7,093 nt of DNA from Rhizobium sp. Q54 (GTDB lineage Bacteria > Pseudomonadota > Alphaproteobacteria > SMXS01): contig CAMBYA010000121.1 in NCBI GenBank assembly GCA_945872035.1, positions 1-7,093 on the forward strand, in the 5' to 3' direction. Of the stretch, positions 1-5,820 are shown piece by piece (position 1 is the stretch's first letter; each line of letters begins with the position of its first letter). The notes under the pieces were generated by a model. That model worked only from the letters and a program-made list of their open reading frames with translations. It had not been told where the DNA came from and did not search any database. A program made the translations under genes and the position numbers.

Positions 1-1
1 C

Positions 2-280
2 AAGCCGCTGCACGACCGGGTCCTGGTCAAGCGCCTGCCGTCGGAAGAGAAGACCGCCGGCGGCATCATCATTCCGGACTCGGTGCAGGAAAAGCCGCAG
101 CAGGGCGAAATCATCGCCGCCGGCTCCGGCAGCCGCCGCGCCGACGGCAACATCGATCCGCTCGGCGTGAAGGTCGGCGACAAGATCCTGTTCGGCAAGT
201 ACGCCGGCACCGAGGTGAAGATGCAGGGCGTCGACTACATCATCATGAAGGAAACCGACATTCTCGGCGTGCTCGAATAG
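2..280 (+). CDS. groES: GroES co-chaperonin (10 kDa chaperonin), 5' end cut by window
   Basis: GroES forms the heptameric lid of the GroEL folding chamber in the cytoplasm. The reading frame is open from the first bases ([12 protein letters not shown]...), so only the first few residues are missing, and it ends with TAG at 278-280. Family hallmarks are visible in order: the N-terminal [11 protein letters not shown] strand; the mobile loop that docks on GroEL ([13 protein letters not shown]); the segment ending in EKPQQGEI; a roof-loop region ([16 protein letters not shown]); the [16 protein letters not shown] strand pair; and a C-terminus [13 protein letters not shown]. About 92 residues are visible, which fits the usual 95-97. 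The gene is followed directly by a strong terminator, and no groEL lies downstream, unlike the usual groES-groEL order. Identity is very secure. Whether this is the only groES copy, or groEL lies upstream, cannot be seen here. Confidence 0.97.
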   Translation, partial: KPLHDRVLVKRLPSEEKTAGGIIIPDSVQEKPQQGEIIAAGSGSRRADGNIDPLGVKVGDKILFGKYAGTEVKMQGVDYIIMKETDILGVLE

Positions 281-300
281 GCCGCCGCGCACCGACGATG

Positions 301-329
301 AAAGGGCCGCCTCGCGCGGCCCTTTTTTT
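301..329 (+). terminator. Rho-independent terminator of groES
   Basis: A perfect 10-bp stem (AAAGGGCCGC at 301-310 pairing with GCGGCCCTTT at 316-325) has a 5-base loop (CTCGC). It runs into a seven-T tract at 323-329. It starts 20 bases after the groES stop codon, so transcription of groES most likely ends here. Confidence 0.93.
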
Positions 330-404
330 GTTGGGCGAACCCCCACGCATTCAGTTTCCGTTCAGCGCTCCGGCGCGATGATCGGGGCGTTCAGGGAGTT
401 CGCC

Positions 405-494
405 ATGAGAGACATCTTCGCCAGATTCGCCGCCCCCGCCACGCTGCTGTTCCTGGGCATCGCCTTCACCGCGCTGGCGCGCCTTGCGCCTTAG
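405..494 (+). CDS. possible 29-residue single-helix membrane peptide
   Basis: This short frame starts at ATG 405 and stops at TAG 492-494. It encodes MRDIFARF, then a hydrophobic run (AAPATLLFLGIAFTALA, residues 9-25), then RLAP. The layout is a short, basic N-terminus, one potential transmembrane helix and a very short tail. A purine-rich ribosome binding site (AGGGAG, about 393-398) precedes the ATG at suitable spacing. The frame fills the gap between the groES terminator and the convergent decarboxylase-family gene, ending 4 bases before that gene's stop. I do not recognise a family. The site and amphiphilic layout favour a real small protein, but at this length a chance ORF in GC-rich DNA cannot be excluded. 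Confidence 0.42.
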   Translation: MRDIFARFAAPATLLFLGIAFTALARLAP

Positions 495-498
495 CGGT

Positions 499-855
499 TC
501 AGCCCATTTCCTTGAACACCTCGCGGGCGACGCGGATGCCGTTGACCGCGCACGGCCAGCCCGCGTAATGGGCGAGGTGGATCATCATCTCCTCCACTTC
601 CAGCGGCGAGACGCCCTGGTTCAGCAGGCCCTTCAAATGCACCTTCAGCTGCGCTTCCTTGCCCAGCGCCACCAGCGTCGCGCAGGTGATCAGCGAGCGG
701 TCGCGCAGCGCCAGTCCCGGCCGCGTCCACACGTCGCCGAACAGGTGATCGATCGTCACCTCGATCAGCGGATCGGCCAGGTTGGGCGCGTCGCCGTCTC
801 CCCAAAGCTTCTTCCTCACCTCGAGGCCTCTTTGCCTGCGCTCGCTATCCGCCAT
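499..855 (-). CDS. carboxymuconolactone decarboxylase (CMD) family protein, PcaC-like
   Basis: This 118-residue protein aligns by eye with 4-carboxymuconolactone decarboxylase (PcaC) almost end to end: an ERRQRGLEVRKKLWGD start, the signature GDVWTRPGL (residues 40-48) followed by RDRSLIT, then KVHLKGLLNQGVS and HLAHYAGWPCAVN (94-105). PcaC acts in the protocatechuate branch of the beta-ketoadipate pathway. The CxxC redox pair of AhpD-type members is absent (one Cys at 102), so peroxidase function is unlikely. I chose ATG 855 over the farther upstream possible start at 906 because AAGGAGA (862-868) sits 6 bases before it. That site lies inside the end of the upstream acetyltransferase gene, which overlaps this one by 11 bases, so translation is probably coupled. 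No other pca genes are nearby, so the substrate is uncertain; family membership is secure. Confidence 0.9.
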   Translation of the reverse strand: MADSERRQRGLEVRKKLWGDGDAPNLADPLIEVTIDHLFGDVWTRPGLALRDRSLITCATLVALGKEAQLKVHLKGLLNQGVSPLEVEEMMIHLAHYAGWPCAVNGIRVAREVFKEMG

Positions 856-1357
856 TTTCCGTCTCCTTGTTTCGGCTTTCGGTTGCCAGTCTAGCGAGAT
901 TGTCACCCGTGAGGCGATAGATCAGCCATTCGCCGTGACGCTTCGCGCCCAGAATTTCATAGAACCGGATCGACGGTTCGTTCCAGTCCAGCACGGTCCA
1001 TTCGAACCGGCCGCAGTCTTTCTCGATGGCGATGCACGCCAGATGGGCGAGCAGGGCGCGGCCGATGCCTTGGCCGCGGTGCTCGGGCAACACGAAAAGG
1101 TCTTCCAGATACAGGCTGGGCCGGCCCTTGAACGTGGAAAAGTTGTAGAAATAGAGCGCGAAGCCCACCGGGACGCCGCCCCGGTCGGCGATCACCGCTT
1201 CGGCGTAGGGACGGGGACCGAACAGGGCGCGGTCGATGTCCTCTTCCGTGGCAACCATCTCGTGGCGCAGTTTCTCGTATTCGGCGAGCGCGTCGATGAA
1301 GAACCACACCAATCCTGCATCGCCGGGCGCGGCCTTCCTGATGACGAGCTGTTCCAT
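845..1357 (-). CDS. GNAT N-acetyltransferase, spermidine/spermine (thialysine) acetyltransferase-like
   Basis: This 170-residue protein transfers acetyl from acetyl-CoA to an amine, by family. It resembles the SSAT (SAT1/SAT2) branch: VIRKAAPGDAGLVWFFIDALAEYE at the start, YLEDLFVLPEHRGQGIGRALL (83-103) with the acetyl-CoA motif RGQGIG at 94-99, then DWNEPSIRFYEILGA (124-138), the counterpart of the WNEPSINFY segment of human SAT1 with the conserved Tyr at 133. The C-terminal tail (ESRNKETENGG) is polar and probably disordered. AGGGAGA (1362-1368) lies 4 bases before the ATG at 1357. The gene is the promoter-proximal member of a two-gene unit with the CMD-family gene and is divergent from crcB. 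The SSAT-like subfamily is a by-eye assignment; the actual substrate (polyamine, thialysine or other amine) is not shown by the sequence. Confidence 0.92.
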   Translation of the reverse strand: MEQLVIRKAAPGDAGLVWFFIDALAEYEKLRHEMVATEEDIDRALFGPRPYAEAVIADRGGVPVGFALYFYNFSTFKGRPSLYLEDLFVLPEHRGQGIGRALLAHLACIAIEKDCGRFEWTVLDWNEPSIRFYEILGAKRHGEWLIYRLTGDNLARLATESRNKETENGG

Positions 1358-1444
1358 GCGGTCTCCCTGCTGTCACGACGTTATAAGGCCTGGCGTCGGC
1401 AAATGCTGCTTCTCGCGTGGCGGGCAGGCCGGTATCCTCGGGCG

Positions 1445-1819
1445 ATGATGTCCTATCTCATCGTATTCGTCGGCGCCGGAATCGGCGGGATGATGCGCCA
1501 CGGCGCCAACATCGCGGTGACGCGCGCATTGGGGACGACATTTCCCTGGGGCATCATGACGATCAATGTCTTTGGTTGCCTGCTCATGGGGCTGATCGCC
1601 GGCTGGTTCGCGCTGAAGGGGCAGGGCGGGCAGGACTGGCGCCTGTTCCTGACCACCGGCATCCTGGGCGGCTTCACCACCTTTTCGGCGTTCTCGCTCG
1701 ATGCCGCGCTGCTGTGGGAGCGGGGTGAAGTGGGACTGGCGGCGCTCTACGTCGTTGGATCGGTCGTGCTGTCGCTGGTCGGCGTGTTCGCGGGCTTGTG
1801 GCTGGTGAGGCACGCTTAA
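1445..1819 (+). CDS. crcB: CrcB/FluC fluoride ion channel
   Basis: This small inner-membrane protein (124 residues from ATG 1445; ATG 1448 is equally possible) belongs to the Fluc family. These proteins form dual-topology homodimers that export fluoride. Four hydrophobic segments are visible: about residues 3-17, 32-54, 67-90 and 98-121. Diagnostic motifs are GAGIGGMMRHG (10-20), TINVFG with the pore Asn at 41, and GGFTTFSAFSLD (75-86) with the Phe-box residues at 80 and 83. No convincing ribosome binding site precedes either ATG. The open frame extends far upstream, but that part is antisense to the acetyltransferase gene and is not membrane-like. The gene diverges from the acetyltransferase gene across about 87 bases. 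I see no fluoride riboswitch in front of it. Confidence 0.95.
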   Translation: MMSYLIVFVGAGIGGMMRHGANIAVTRALGTTFPWGIMTINVFGCLLMGLIAGWFALKGQGGQDWRLFLTTGILGGFTTFSAFSLDAALLWERGEVGLAALYVVGSVVLSLVGVFAGLWLVRHA

Positions 1820-1832
1820 ATCCCAAGTTTCT

Positions 1833-1922
1833 TCATTGCGAACGCAGTGAACCAATCCAGAGCCGCGTGACGGAACGTTGAAGAACTGGGTTGCCGCACC
1901 ACTTCGCGGCTCGCAATGACGG
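1833..1922. repeat. degenerate ~90-bp palindromic intergenic repeat (CATTGCGA type)
   Basis: The ends are inverted copies, TCATTGCGA at 1833-1841 and TCGCAATGA at 1911-1919. Next to them are imperfectly inverted inner blocks, AACCAATCCAG at about 1850-1860 and CTGGGTTGCC at about 1886-1895. This matches the general pattern of dispersed elements in alphaproteobacteria that begin with cATTGCGAgcg and contain caATCCAG. It occupies nearly the whole gap between the convergent crcB and epimerase genes and may act as a terminator or RNA hairpin for either. The inner arms have drifted, so it looks like an old copy. The class is from memory of such elements; no second copy is present in the window. 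Confidence 0.65.
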
Positions 1923-1941
1923 CGAGAACATAAAGGGAATT

Positions 1942-2901
1942 CTATGATCCCAACTTCGCCGCGATGGCCAACTCCGTCTCGTTCGGCTTCATCGACGCCC
2001 GCAATTCATCGACCGAAAACGCCGCAAACGTTTCCTCGAACCGCTCCGCTAGGCTGAGCGACGGCGTCCAGCCGGTTTCCTCCAGCAGGCGCGTGGCATC
2101 GGTCAGCACCGGATAGTCGCGGAACGGAAACCAGCTGCGCGCGGCGGCGCCGTCCGCCTTGTCGCCGACGGCGAACTGCCGGTCCTCGCAGCCGGCGATC
2201 CAGGCCAGCATGGACACCAGCTCGGACAGGGTGACGATCTGCCGGTCGGCCACGTTGAACACCTCGAAGCCCATGCGCATGCCGCAGGACAGCATCTCGA
2301 CCGCGTCGCCCAGATCGTCCTCGTGCAGGAACTGGACGCGGGAGCGGCCATTGCCGGGGATCAGCACCTGCCGGCCGTTGAGTTGGCGCGCCCACACCCA
2401 GCGTTCGCGCTCGAAATTGTTGTTGGGGCCGAACACGTAGGGCGGTCGCACGATCACGCAGGAGCCGAACTGCCGCGCGGCGCGGTAGGCGTCCTCCACC
2501 TTCGTCTTGTTCTGGCCGTAGGGGCTCCAGACCGTGGCGCCGCCGATCGGTTCGTCCTCGGTCGGCGGCAGGCGCACGCTGTTGCCGTAGACCGCCGCGC
2601 TGGAGATGACCAGCGCCCGGCGCACCTTGCCTTCGGTGGCGGCGATCATGATCGCCGCCTGCTCACCCGTGTAGCAGTTGGTGTCGATCAGCACCTCGAA
2701 GGCGCGGCCGAGCAGCGCGTCCTCGACGGCTTCGGCATCATTCCGATCGGCGACGAGCTGCGCCGTACCCGGGACCGACTTCGAGCCCCGGTTGAGCACG
2801 GTCACCTCGTGCCCCCGCGCCAGCAAGGCGCGGACGATGGCCTGGCCAACGAAGCCGGAGCCGCCGACGACCAGGACGTGACGCTTCGGATTAGAGCTCA
2901 T
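1942..2901 (-). CDS. NAD(P)-dependent epimerase/dehydratase (extended/atypical SDR)
   Basis: This 319-residue Rossmann-fold protein has a dinucleotide-binding glycine motif GGSGFVG (13-19), then LNRGSK (36-41), whose Arg at the end of the second strand hints at NADP preference. Further along are the catalytic-type Ser in VISSAAVYG (98-106), Tyr128 and Lys132 of YxxxK (YGQNK), RPPYVFGPNN (152-161) and HEDDL (193-197), all typical of the epimerase/dehydratase class, which includes nucleotide-sugar enzymes. The start at 2901 leaves seven residues before the first beta strand, as expected. The ATG overlaps the end of the glutathione S-transferase gene by 11 bases and has only a weak ribosome binding site, so translation is probably coupled to it. 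The substrate cannot be deduced; nearby genes do not point to a sugar pathway. Confidence 0.9.
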   Translation of the reverse strand: MSSNPKRHVLVVGGSGFVGQAIVRALLARGHEVTVLNRGSKSVPGTAQLVADRNDAEAVEDALLGRAFEVLIDTNCYTGEQAAIMIAATEGKVRRALVISSAAVYGNSVRLPPTEDEPIGGATVWSPYGQNKTKVEDAYRAARQFGSCVIVRPPYVFGPNNNFERERWVWARQLNGRQVLIPGNGRSRVQFLHEDDLGDAVEMLSCGMRMGFEVFNVADRQIVTLSELVSMLAWIAGCEDRQFAVGDKADGAAARSWFPFRDYPVLTDATRLLEETGWTPSLSLAERFEETFAAFSVDELRASMKPNETELAIAAKLGS

Positions 2902-3550
2902 ATTTCGCGATCACCGTCTGTTCCGCGGCGGCATCGGCCAGCCAGGCCTTGACCGCGGGGAGTTCCCAGACCGCGTCCGCATAGGCCGCCGAAACCGAAT
3001 CCATCTTCACGCCGTAGGTGCGGAACCGGCTGATCACCGGGGCGAACATGGCGTCAGCGGCACAGAACGCGCCGAACAGGAACGGGCCGCCGGACCGCGC
3101 CAGGCAATCGCTCCACATCTGCTGGATGCGCGCGATATCGGCGGCGGTCTCGGCGCCGTAGCGGAAATCCTCATAGTGCCGGCGAGCATTCATCGGCATC
3201 TCATTGCGTAGACTCGCGAAACCGGCGTGCATCTCGGCGCTCACGGCGCGGGCGAGGGCGCGAGTGCGCGGGTTCGCCGGCCAGATCGGCTTGGCCGGAA
3301 ATTTGTCCGCAAGGTATTCGATGATGGCGATGCTCTCCCAAACGGTCAGGTCGCCGTCGCGCAGCACTGGCACCCTGCCGGCGCCGGACCAGTCCGTGAT
3401 CCACTCGGTGGCGATTTCGTTGGTGACGTCGACCGATCGCACCCGGCCGCGCACCAGCTCGTAGGGAATGCCGAAATGGTCGAGGACGAGCATCGCCCGG
3501 ACCGACCAGGATGAATAATTCTTATTGGCGATCAGCAGCTTGAGACTCAT
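2891..3550 (-). CDS. glutathione S-transferase family protein
   Basis: This 219-residue cytosolic GST-fold protein has an N-terminal thioredoxin-like domain (about 1-85) and an all-helical C-terminal domain (about 95-210). NKNYSSWSVRA (9-19) carries the Ser cluster expected at the catalytic position. GRVPVL (59-64) contains the cis-Pro that contacts glutathione, and WESIAIIEYLAD (71-82) holds the Glu-Ser pair that binds its gamma-glutamyl group. FLFGAFCAADAMFAPV (157-172) is the N-capping/hydrophobic staple region of the second domain. AAGGAG (3558-3563) lies 7 bases before ATG 3550. The first 29 bases of the gene overlap the end of mazG, and its end overlaps the SDR gene by 11. Ser-type GSTs include isomerases, dehalogenase-like and disulfide-bond enzymes, so the reaction is open. 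Confidence 0.93.
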   Translation of the reverse strand: MSLKLLIANKNYSSWSVRAMLVLDHFGIPYELVRGRVRSVDVTNEIATEWITDWSGAGRVPVLRDGDLTVWESIAIIEYLADKFPAKPIWPANPRTRALARAVSAEMHAGFASLRNEMPMNARRHYEDFRYGAETAADIARIQQMWSDCLARSGGPFLFGAFCAADAMFAPVISRFRTYGVKMDSVSAAYADAVWELPAVKAWLADAAAEQTVIAKYEL

Positions 3551-4364
3551 TCCTCAACTCCTTTTTGGCCTGCTGCCACAAATCTTCCAGTTCCTCCAAT
3601 GACTTGTCCTGCGGGCGCTCGCCGCGCGCCGCCAGAATGCTCTCGATTCGCCGGAACCGCTGCTCGAACCGACGGTTGGTGCCGCGCAGCGCCCGTTCCG
3701 GGTCCACCTTCAGGAACCGCGCCAGGTTGGTATAGGCGAACAGGATGTCGCCCAGCTCGCTCTCGACCTTGTCGTGGTTGTCGGCGCCGGCCTTGGCGTC
3801 GGCCATTTCCACCGCCAGTTCAATGGTTTCTTCCTGGATTTTGTCGAGCACCTGCGACGCATCCGGCCAGTCGAAGCCCACGGTCGCGGCACGCTTGGCG
3901 AGCTTCACCGAGCGCATCAGGGCAGGGTAGCCGTACGCCACGCCATCCAGCACGCTGGGCACGCGGCCCTCGGCGCGGGCCTTTTCGTCGCGCTCGCGCT
4001 TCTTGTGCTCTTCCCAGGCGATGGTCTGGGCGTCGGCGTCCTCGACGGTGGCGTCGCCGAACACGTGCGGATGCCGGCGCAGCATCTTGCCGCAGATCGC
4101 GTCGATGACGTCGCCGAAGTCGAATTCGCCTGCTTCGGCGGCCATTTGCGCGTGGAACACCACCTGGAACAGCAGGTCGCCCAGCTCGTCCTTCAGCGAT
4201 GCCATGTCGTTGTCGGCGATGGCCTCGGCCACCTCGTAGGATTCCTCGATGGTGTAGGGCGCGATGGTCGCGAAATCCTGCGCCTTGTCCCACGGACAAC
4301 CGTCCTTCGGGTCGCGCAGCCGGCGCATGATCGTGAGCAGGTCGTCGATGCTGTGCCGTGCCAT
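3522..4364 (-). CDS. mazG: nucleoside triphosphate pyrophosphohydrolase MazG
   Basis: MazG hydrolyses NTPs and dNTPs to NMP and pyrophosphate, cleaning the nucleotide pool and, in E. coli, affecting ppGpp-linked stress survival. The 280-residue product has the two tandem MazG domains of the full-length bacterial enzyme. The N-terminal domain carries the metal-binding pattern EESYEVAEAI (40-49) and DELGDLLFQVVFHA (59-72). The C-terminal domain repeats it as EETIELAVEM (178-187) and ESELGDILFAYTNLAR (201-216). Other family marks are LRDPKDGCPWDKAQ (16-29) and RRHPHVFGD (96-104). The length is close to the E. coli enzyme (263) with a slightly longer, polar tail. ACAGG (4371-4375) precedes ATG 4364. 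It is the first gene of an overlapping trio with the GST and SDR genes and is divergent from the isomerase-like gene. Confidence 0.97.
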   Translation of the reverse strand: MARHSIDDLLTIMRRLRDPKDGCPWDKAQDFATIAPYTIEESYEVAEAIADNDMASLKDELGDLLFQVVFHAQMAAEAGEFDFGDVIDAICGKMLRRHPHVFGDATVEDADAQTIAWEEHKKRERDEKARAEGRVPSVLDGVAYGYPALMRSVKLAKRAATVGFDWPDASQVLDKIQEETIELAVEMADAKAGADNHDKVESELGDILFAYTNLARFLKVDPERALRGTNRRFEQRFRRIESILAARGERPQDKSLEELEDLWQQAKKELRNESQAADRQ

Positions 4365-4436
4365 GGAATACCTGTGGGGAAGGGGGTGGAAGCGCCCGTC
4401 TCCCTCCTATACCATCCCGGCAACAGGGGAGAAACC

Positions 4437-5219
4437 ATGAGCCGTCTGCTGTCGCTTGCCACCGGCAACCTGCCGGAATTCACGCCCGTCGAGGTCGTCG
4501 AGGCCGCCGCCGAAGCCGGCTGGAAGGCCTGCGGCATCTGGTTCGATCCCGAGAAATGGACCGCCCAGACCACGCGCGACACCCGCAACGCCTTCGAGCG
4601 CACCGGCCTGAAGCCGTTCGACATCGAGGTGGTGTGGATTCGCCCGGGCGAGGCGGACCCGAACCACGAGCGGCTGCTGGCCGCGGGCGGCGAGATCGGC
4701 GTCGCCAACGCGCTGATGGTCAGCTCGGACCCGGACATGGACGCCACCAAGCGGCGCTTCGAGGAACTGTGCAAGATCGCCGACAAGTACGGCATCAACG
4801 CCTGCTTCGAGTTCCTGCCGATCACCGAGGTGAAAAGCCTGCCGGCCGGCCTCGATATCGTGCAGTCCGTCGGCCATCCGCGCGGCAAGCTGCTGGTCGA
4901 CGCGCTGCACCTGGCGCGCTCCGGCGGCCATCCGGACATGCTGAAGGGCCTGCCAGCCGACCTGTTCACCTACGCCCAGATATGCGACGCGCCGGCCAAG
5001 CTGCCGGACATGGAATTCAACACCATCCTGTACGAGGCCGTCGACGGCCGACTGATGCCGGGCGAGGGCCAGTTGCCGGTGAAGGAACTGGTCGCCAACC
5101 TGCCGAAGGATCTGCCGCTGGCGCCTGAGCAGCGCTCCAGGCCGCTCAGGGATCAGTATCCGGATGCGACGGATCGGGCAAAGGCGATCCTCGACGCGAC
5201 GATCAGGTTCCTGAGCTGA
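4437..5219 (+). CDS. sugar phosphate isomerase/epimerase-like TIM-barrel protein
   Basis: This 260-residue protein looks like the xylose isomerase-like/AP endonuclease family 2 TIM barrel (IolE/Hyi/sugar phosphate isomerase group). Barrel strands alternate with helices: LLSLATGNLPEFTPVEVVEAA at the start, CGIWFD (32-37), FDIEVVWI (61-68), ANALMVSS (90-97), ACFEFLP (122-128), KLLVDALHLARSGG (151-164), YAQICDA (179-185) and RLMPGEGQLPV (205-215). Probable metal ligands are Glu125, Asp155, His158 and Glu210, with Gln181/Asp184 nearby. Such enzymes isomerise or epimerise ketoses or keto acids. AGGGGAG (4425-4431) sits 5 bases before ATG 4437; in-frame sequence farther upstream is antisense to mazG and is excluded. 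The 72-base gap to the divergent mazG must hold both promoters; TATACC at 4408-4413 is a possible -10 but lacks a good -35. Substrate unknown. Confidence 0.9.
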   Translation: MSRLLSLATGNLPEFTPVEVVEAAAEAGWKACGIWFDPEKWTAQTTRDTRNAFERTGLKPFDIEVVWIRPGEADPNHERLLAAGGEIGVANALMVSSDPDMDATKRRFEELCKIADKYGINACFEFLPITEVKSLPAGLDIVQSVGHPRGKLLVDALHLARSGGHPDMLKGLPADLFTYAQICDAPAKLPDMEFNTILYEAVDGRLMPGEGQLPVKELVANLPKDLPLAPEQRSRPLRDQYPDATDRAKAILDATIRFLS

Positions 5220-5222
5220 CCA

Positions 5223-5648
5223 GTGGGCTCCGCGACGTCTGACGCATCAACGCGTTTGATTGCCCATAAATGGGCGAACGCGCTTATCCCTGACGCCGAG
5301 CCGAACGGAAATTTCGACCGCAAAATTGGGCCTGGCCTGTCGCGGGTGTTTGCGAGGTGGCTGCTAAAAACATCCAAGGTCAGGAAAGGGGGGCTGTGGG
5401 TTGGAGGTGATCTCCGCCTTTATGAGGATCGTCTCGGGTTTGAGGCCAATCGATGGAATTCCGAAATCCAGACGGGGACTTTGTCGTTTGTAATTATGCT
5501 CGGCACCATTAGCGACGTGACGAGGAGGTTTGGCGTCATAACCGGCATCATCGACATTTCGCATGGTGGCAAGCGCACCTCGGTTCGTTGTTACGGCGCC
5601 ACGACCTTCGCTGAACTGCTCAAGGCCGCCGTTCTTCGCTGTCGCTGA
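5223..5648 (+). CDS. orphan ORF with a PH/GRAM-like C-terminal domain; start uncertain
   Basis: This 141-codon frame has lower GC than its neighbours (30 of 60 G/C at 5461-5520, against 44 of 60 at 4861-4920 in the isomerase gene). Residues ~56-137 alternate short beta-like strands (GGDLRLYEDRLGFEAN, IMLGTISDVTRRFG, GIIDISHGGKRTSVRCYG) and end in one helix (TTFAELLKAAV). That order resembles bacterial PH/GRAM-like domains, in which a 'rLyF.pN' strand and a final amphipathic helix recur. The first ~50 residues have no recognisable pattern. GTG 5223 is only one codon after the isomerase stop, in the same frame, and has no clear ribosome binding site; GTG 5346 is another possible start. It may be read by reinitiation from the isomerase gene, or it may be the remnant of a longer gene. 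The domain call is inference from pattern only. Confidence 0.55.
   Translation: MGSATSDASTRLIAHKWANALIPDAEPNGNFDRKIGPGLSRVFARWLLKTSKVRKGGLWVGGDLRLYEDRLGFEANRWNSEIQTGTLSFVIMLGTISDVTRRFGVITGIIDISHGGKRTSVRCYGATTFAELLKAAVLRCR
5251..5282 (+). other. compound stem-loop just downstream of the isomerase-like gene
   Basis: Two nested perfect inverted repeats are present: outer CGCGTT (5251-5256) with AACGCG (5277-5282), and inner GCCCAT (5262-5267) with ATGGGC (5270-5275). They are joined by an asymmetric internal loop (TGATT against G) and capped by AA. The structure lies 31 bases after the isomerase stop and has no following T-tract. It could be an mRNA 3' processing/stability hairpin, a regulatory leader of the ORF that contains it, or a dyad for a DNA-binding protein. 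If the ORF really starts at 5223, the hairpin is coding and may be coincidental. Confidence 0.5.
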
Positions 5649-5690
5649 TCGACACTGATCGAGGGGCTGATCGCGACAAAGTATACAGCC

Positions 5691-5780
5691 GTCATCCCGC
5701 TGTAGAGCGGGATCCAGATCTTCCATGCGAATTGCCAGTGTTGATTGCCAAGTCTGGATCCCGGCCTGCGCCGGGATGAC
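5691..5780. repeat. 90-bp palindromic repeat element (GTCATCCCG...CGGGATGAC)
   Basis: The element is bounded by inverted GTCATCCCG (5691-5699) and CGGGATGAC (5772-5780). Each half is itself a perfect hairpin: ATCCCGCT/AGCGGGAT (5694-5701 with 5706-5713, loop GTAG) and ATCCCGGC/GCCGGGAT (5758-5765 with 5770-5777, loop CTGC). The inner arms CGGGATCCAGA (5708-5718) and TCTGGATCCCG (5753-5763) also pair. The middle holds the direct repeat ATTGCCA (5731-5737 and 5744-5750). This is the common dispersed 'cgTCATcCCgg...GGATCCAG' type that yields spurious 'IPAQAGIQ/MDPRVRGDD' peptides when translated, and the minus strand here does read DLDPALQRDDG. It lies between convergent genes and may end transcription from either side. 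Confidence 0.85.
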
Positions 5781-5820
5781 GACTTTGGGTGTGGGCAGAC
5801 CTGAGAGTGAGGCCGAGCAG

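Noticed and set aside
782..1444. Long upstream extension of the crcB reading frame
   Set aside because: It is antisense to the acetyltransferase and decarboxylase-family genes, has no membrane-protein character, and CrcB proteins begin where ATG 1445/1448 lies.
1360..1460. Possible fluoride riboswitch before crcB (GGGCGATGATGTCC at about 1440-1453 recalls the 5' strand of the crcB motif)
   Set aside because: The similarity overlaps the start codons themselves, and the downstream conserved CUGAUG...CUCCUAC-type half and pseudoknot partner are missing.
4193..4969. 258-codon minus-strand open frame crossing the mazG/isomerase gap
   Set aside because: It is a shadow of two genes with clear family motifs on their own frames, and its translation is low-complexity Ser/Arg/Pro-rich.
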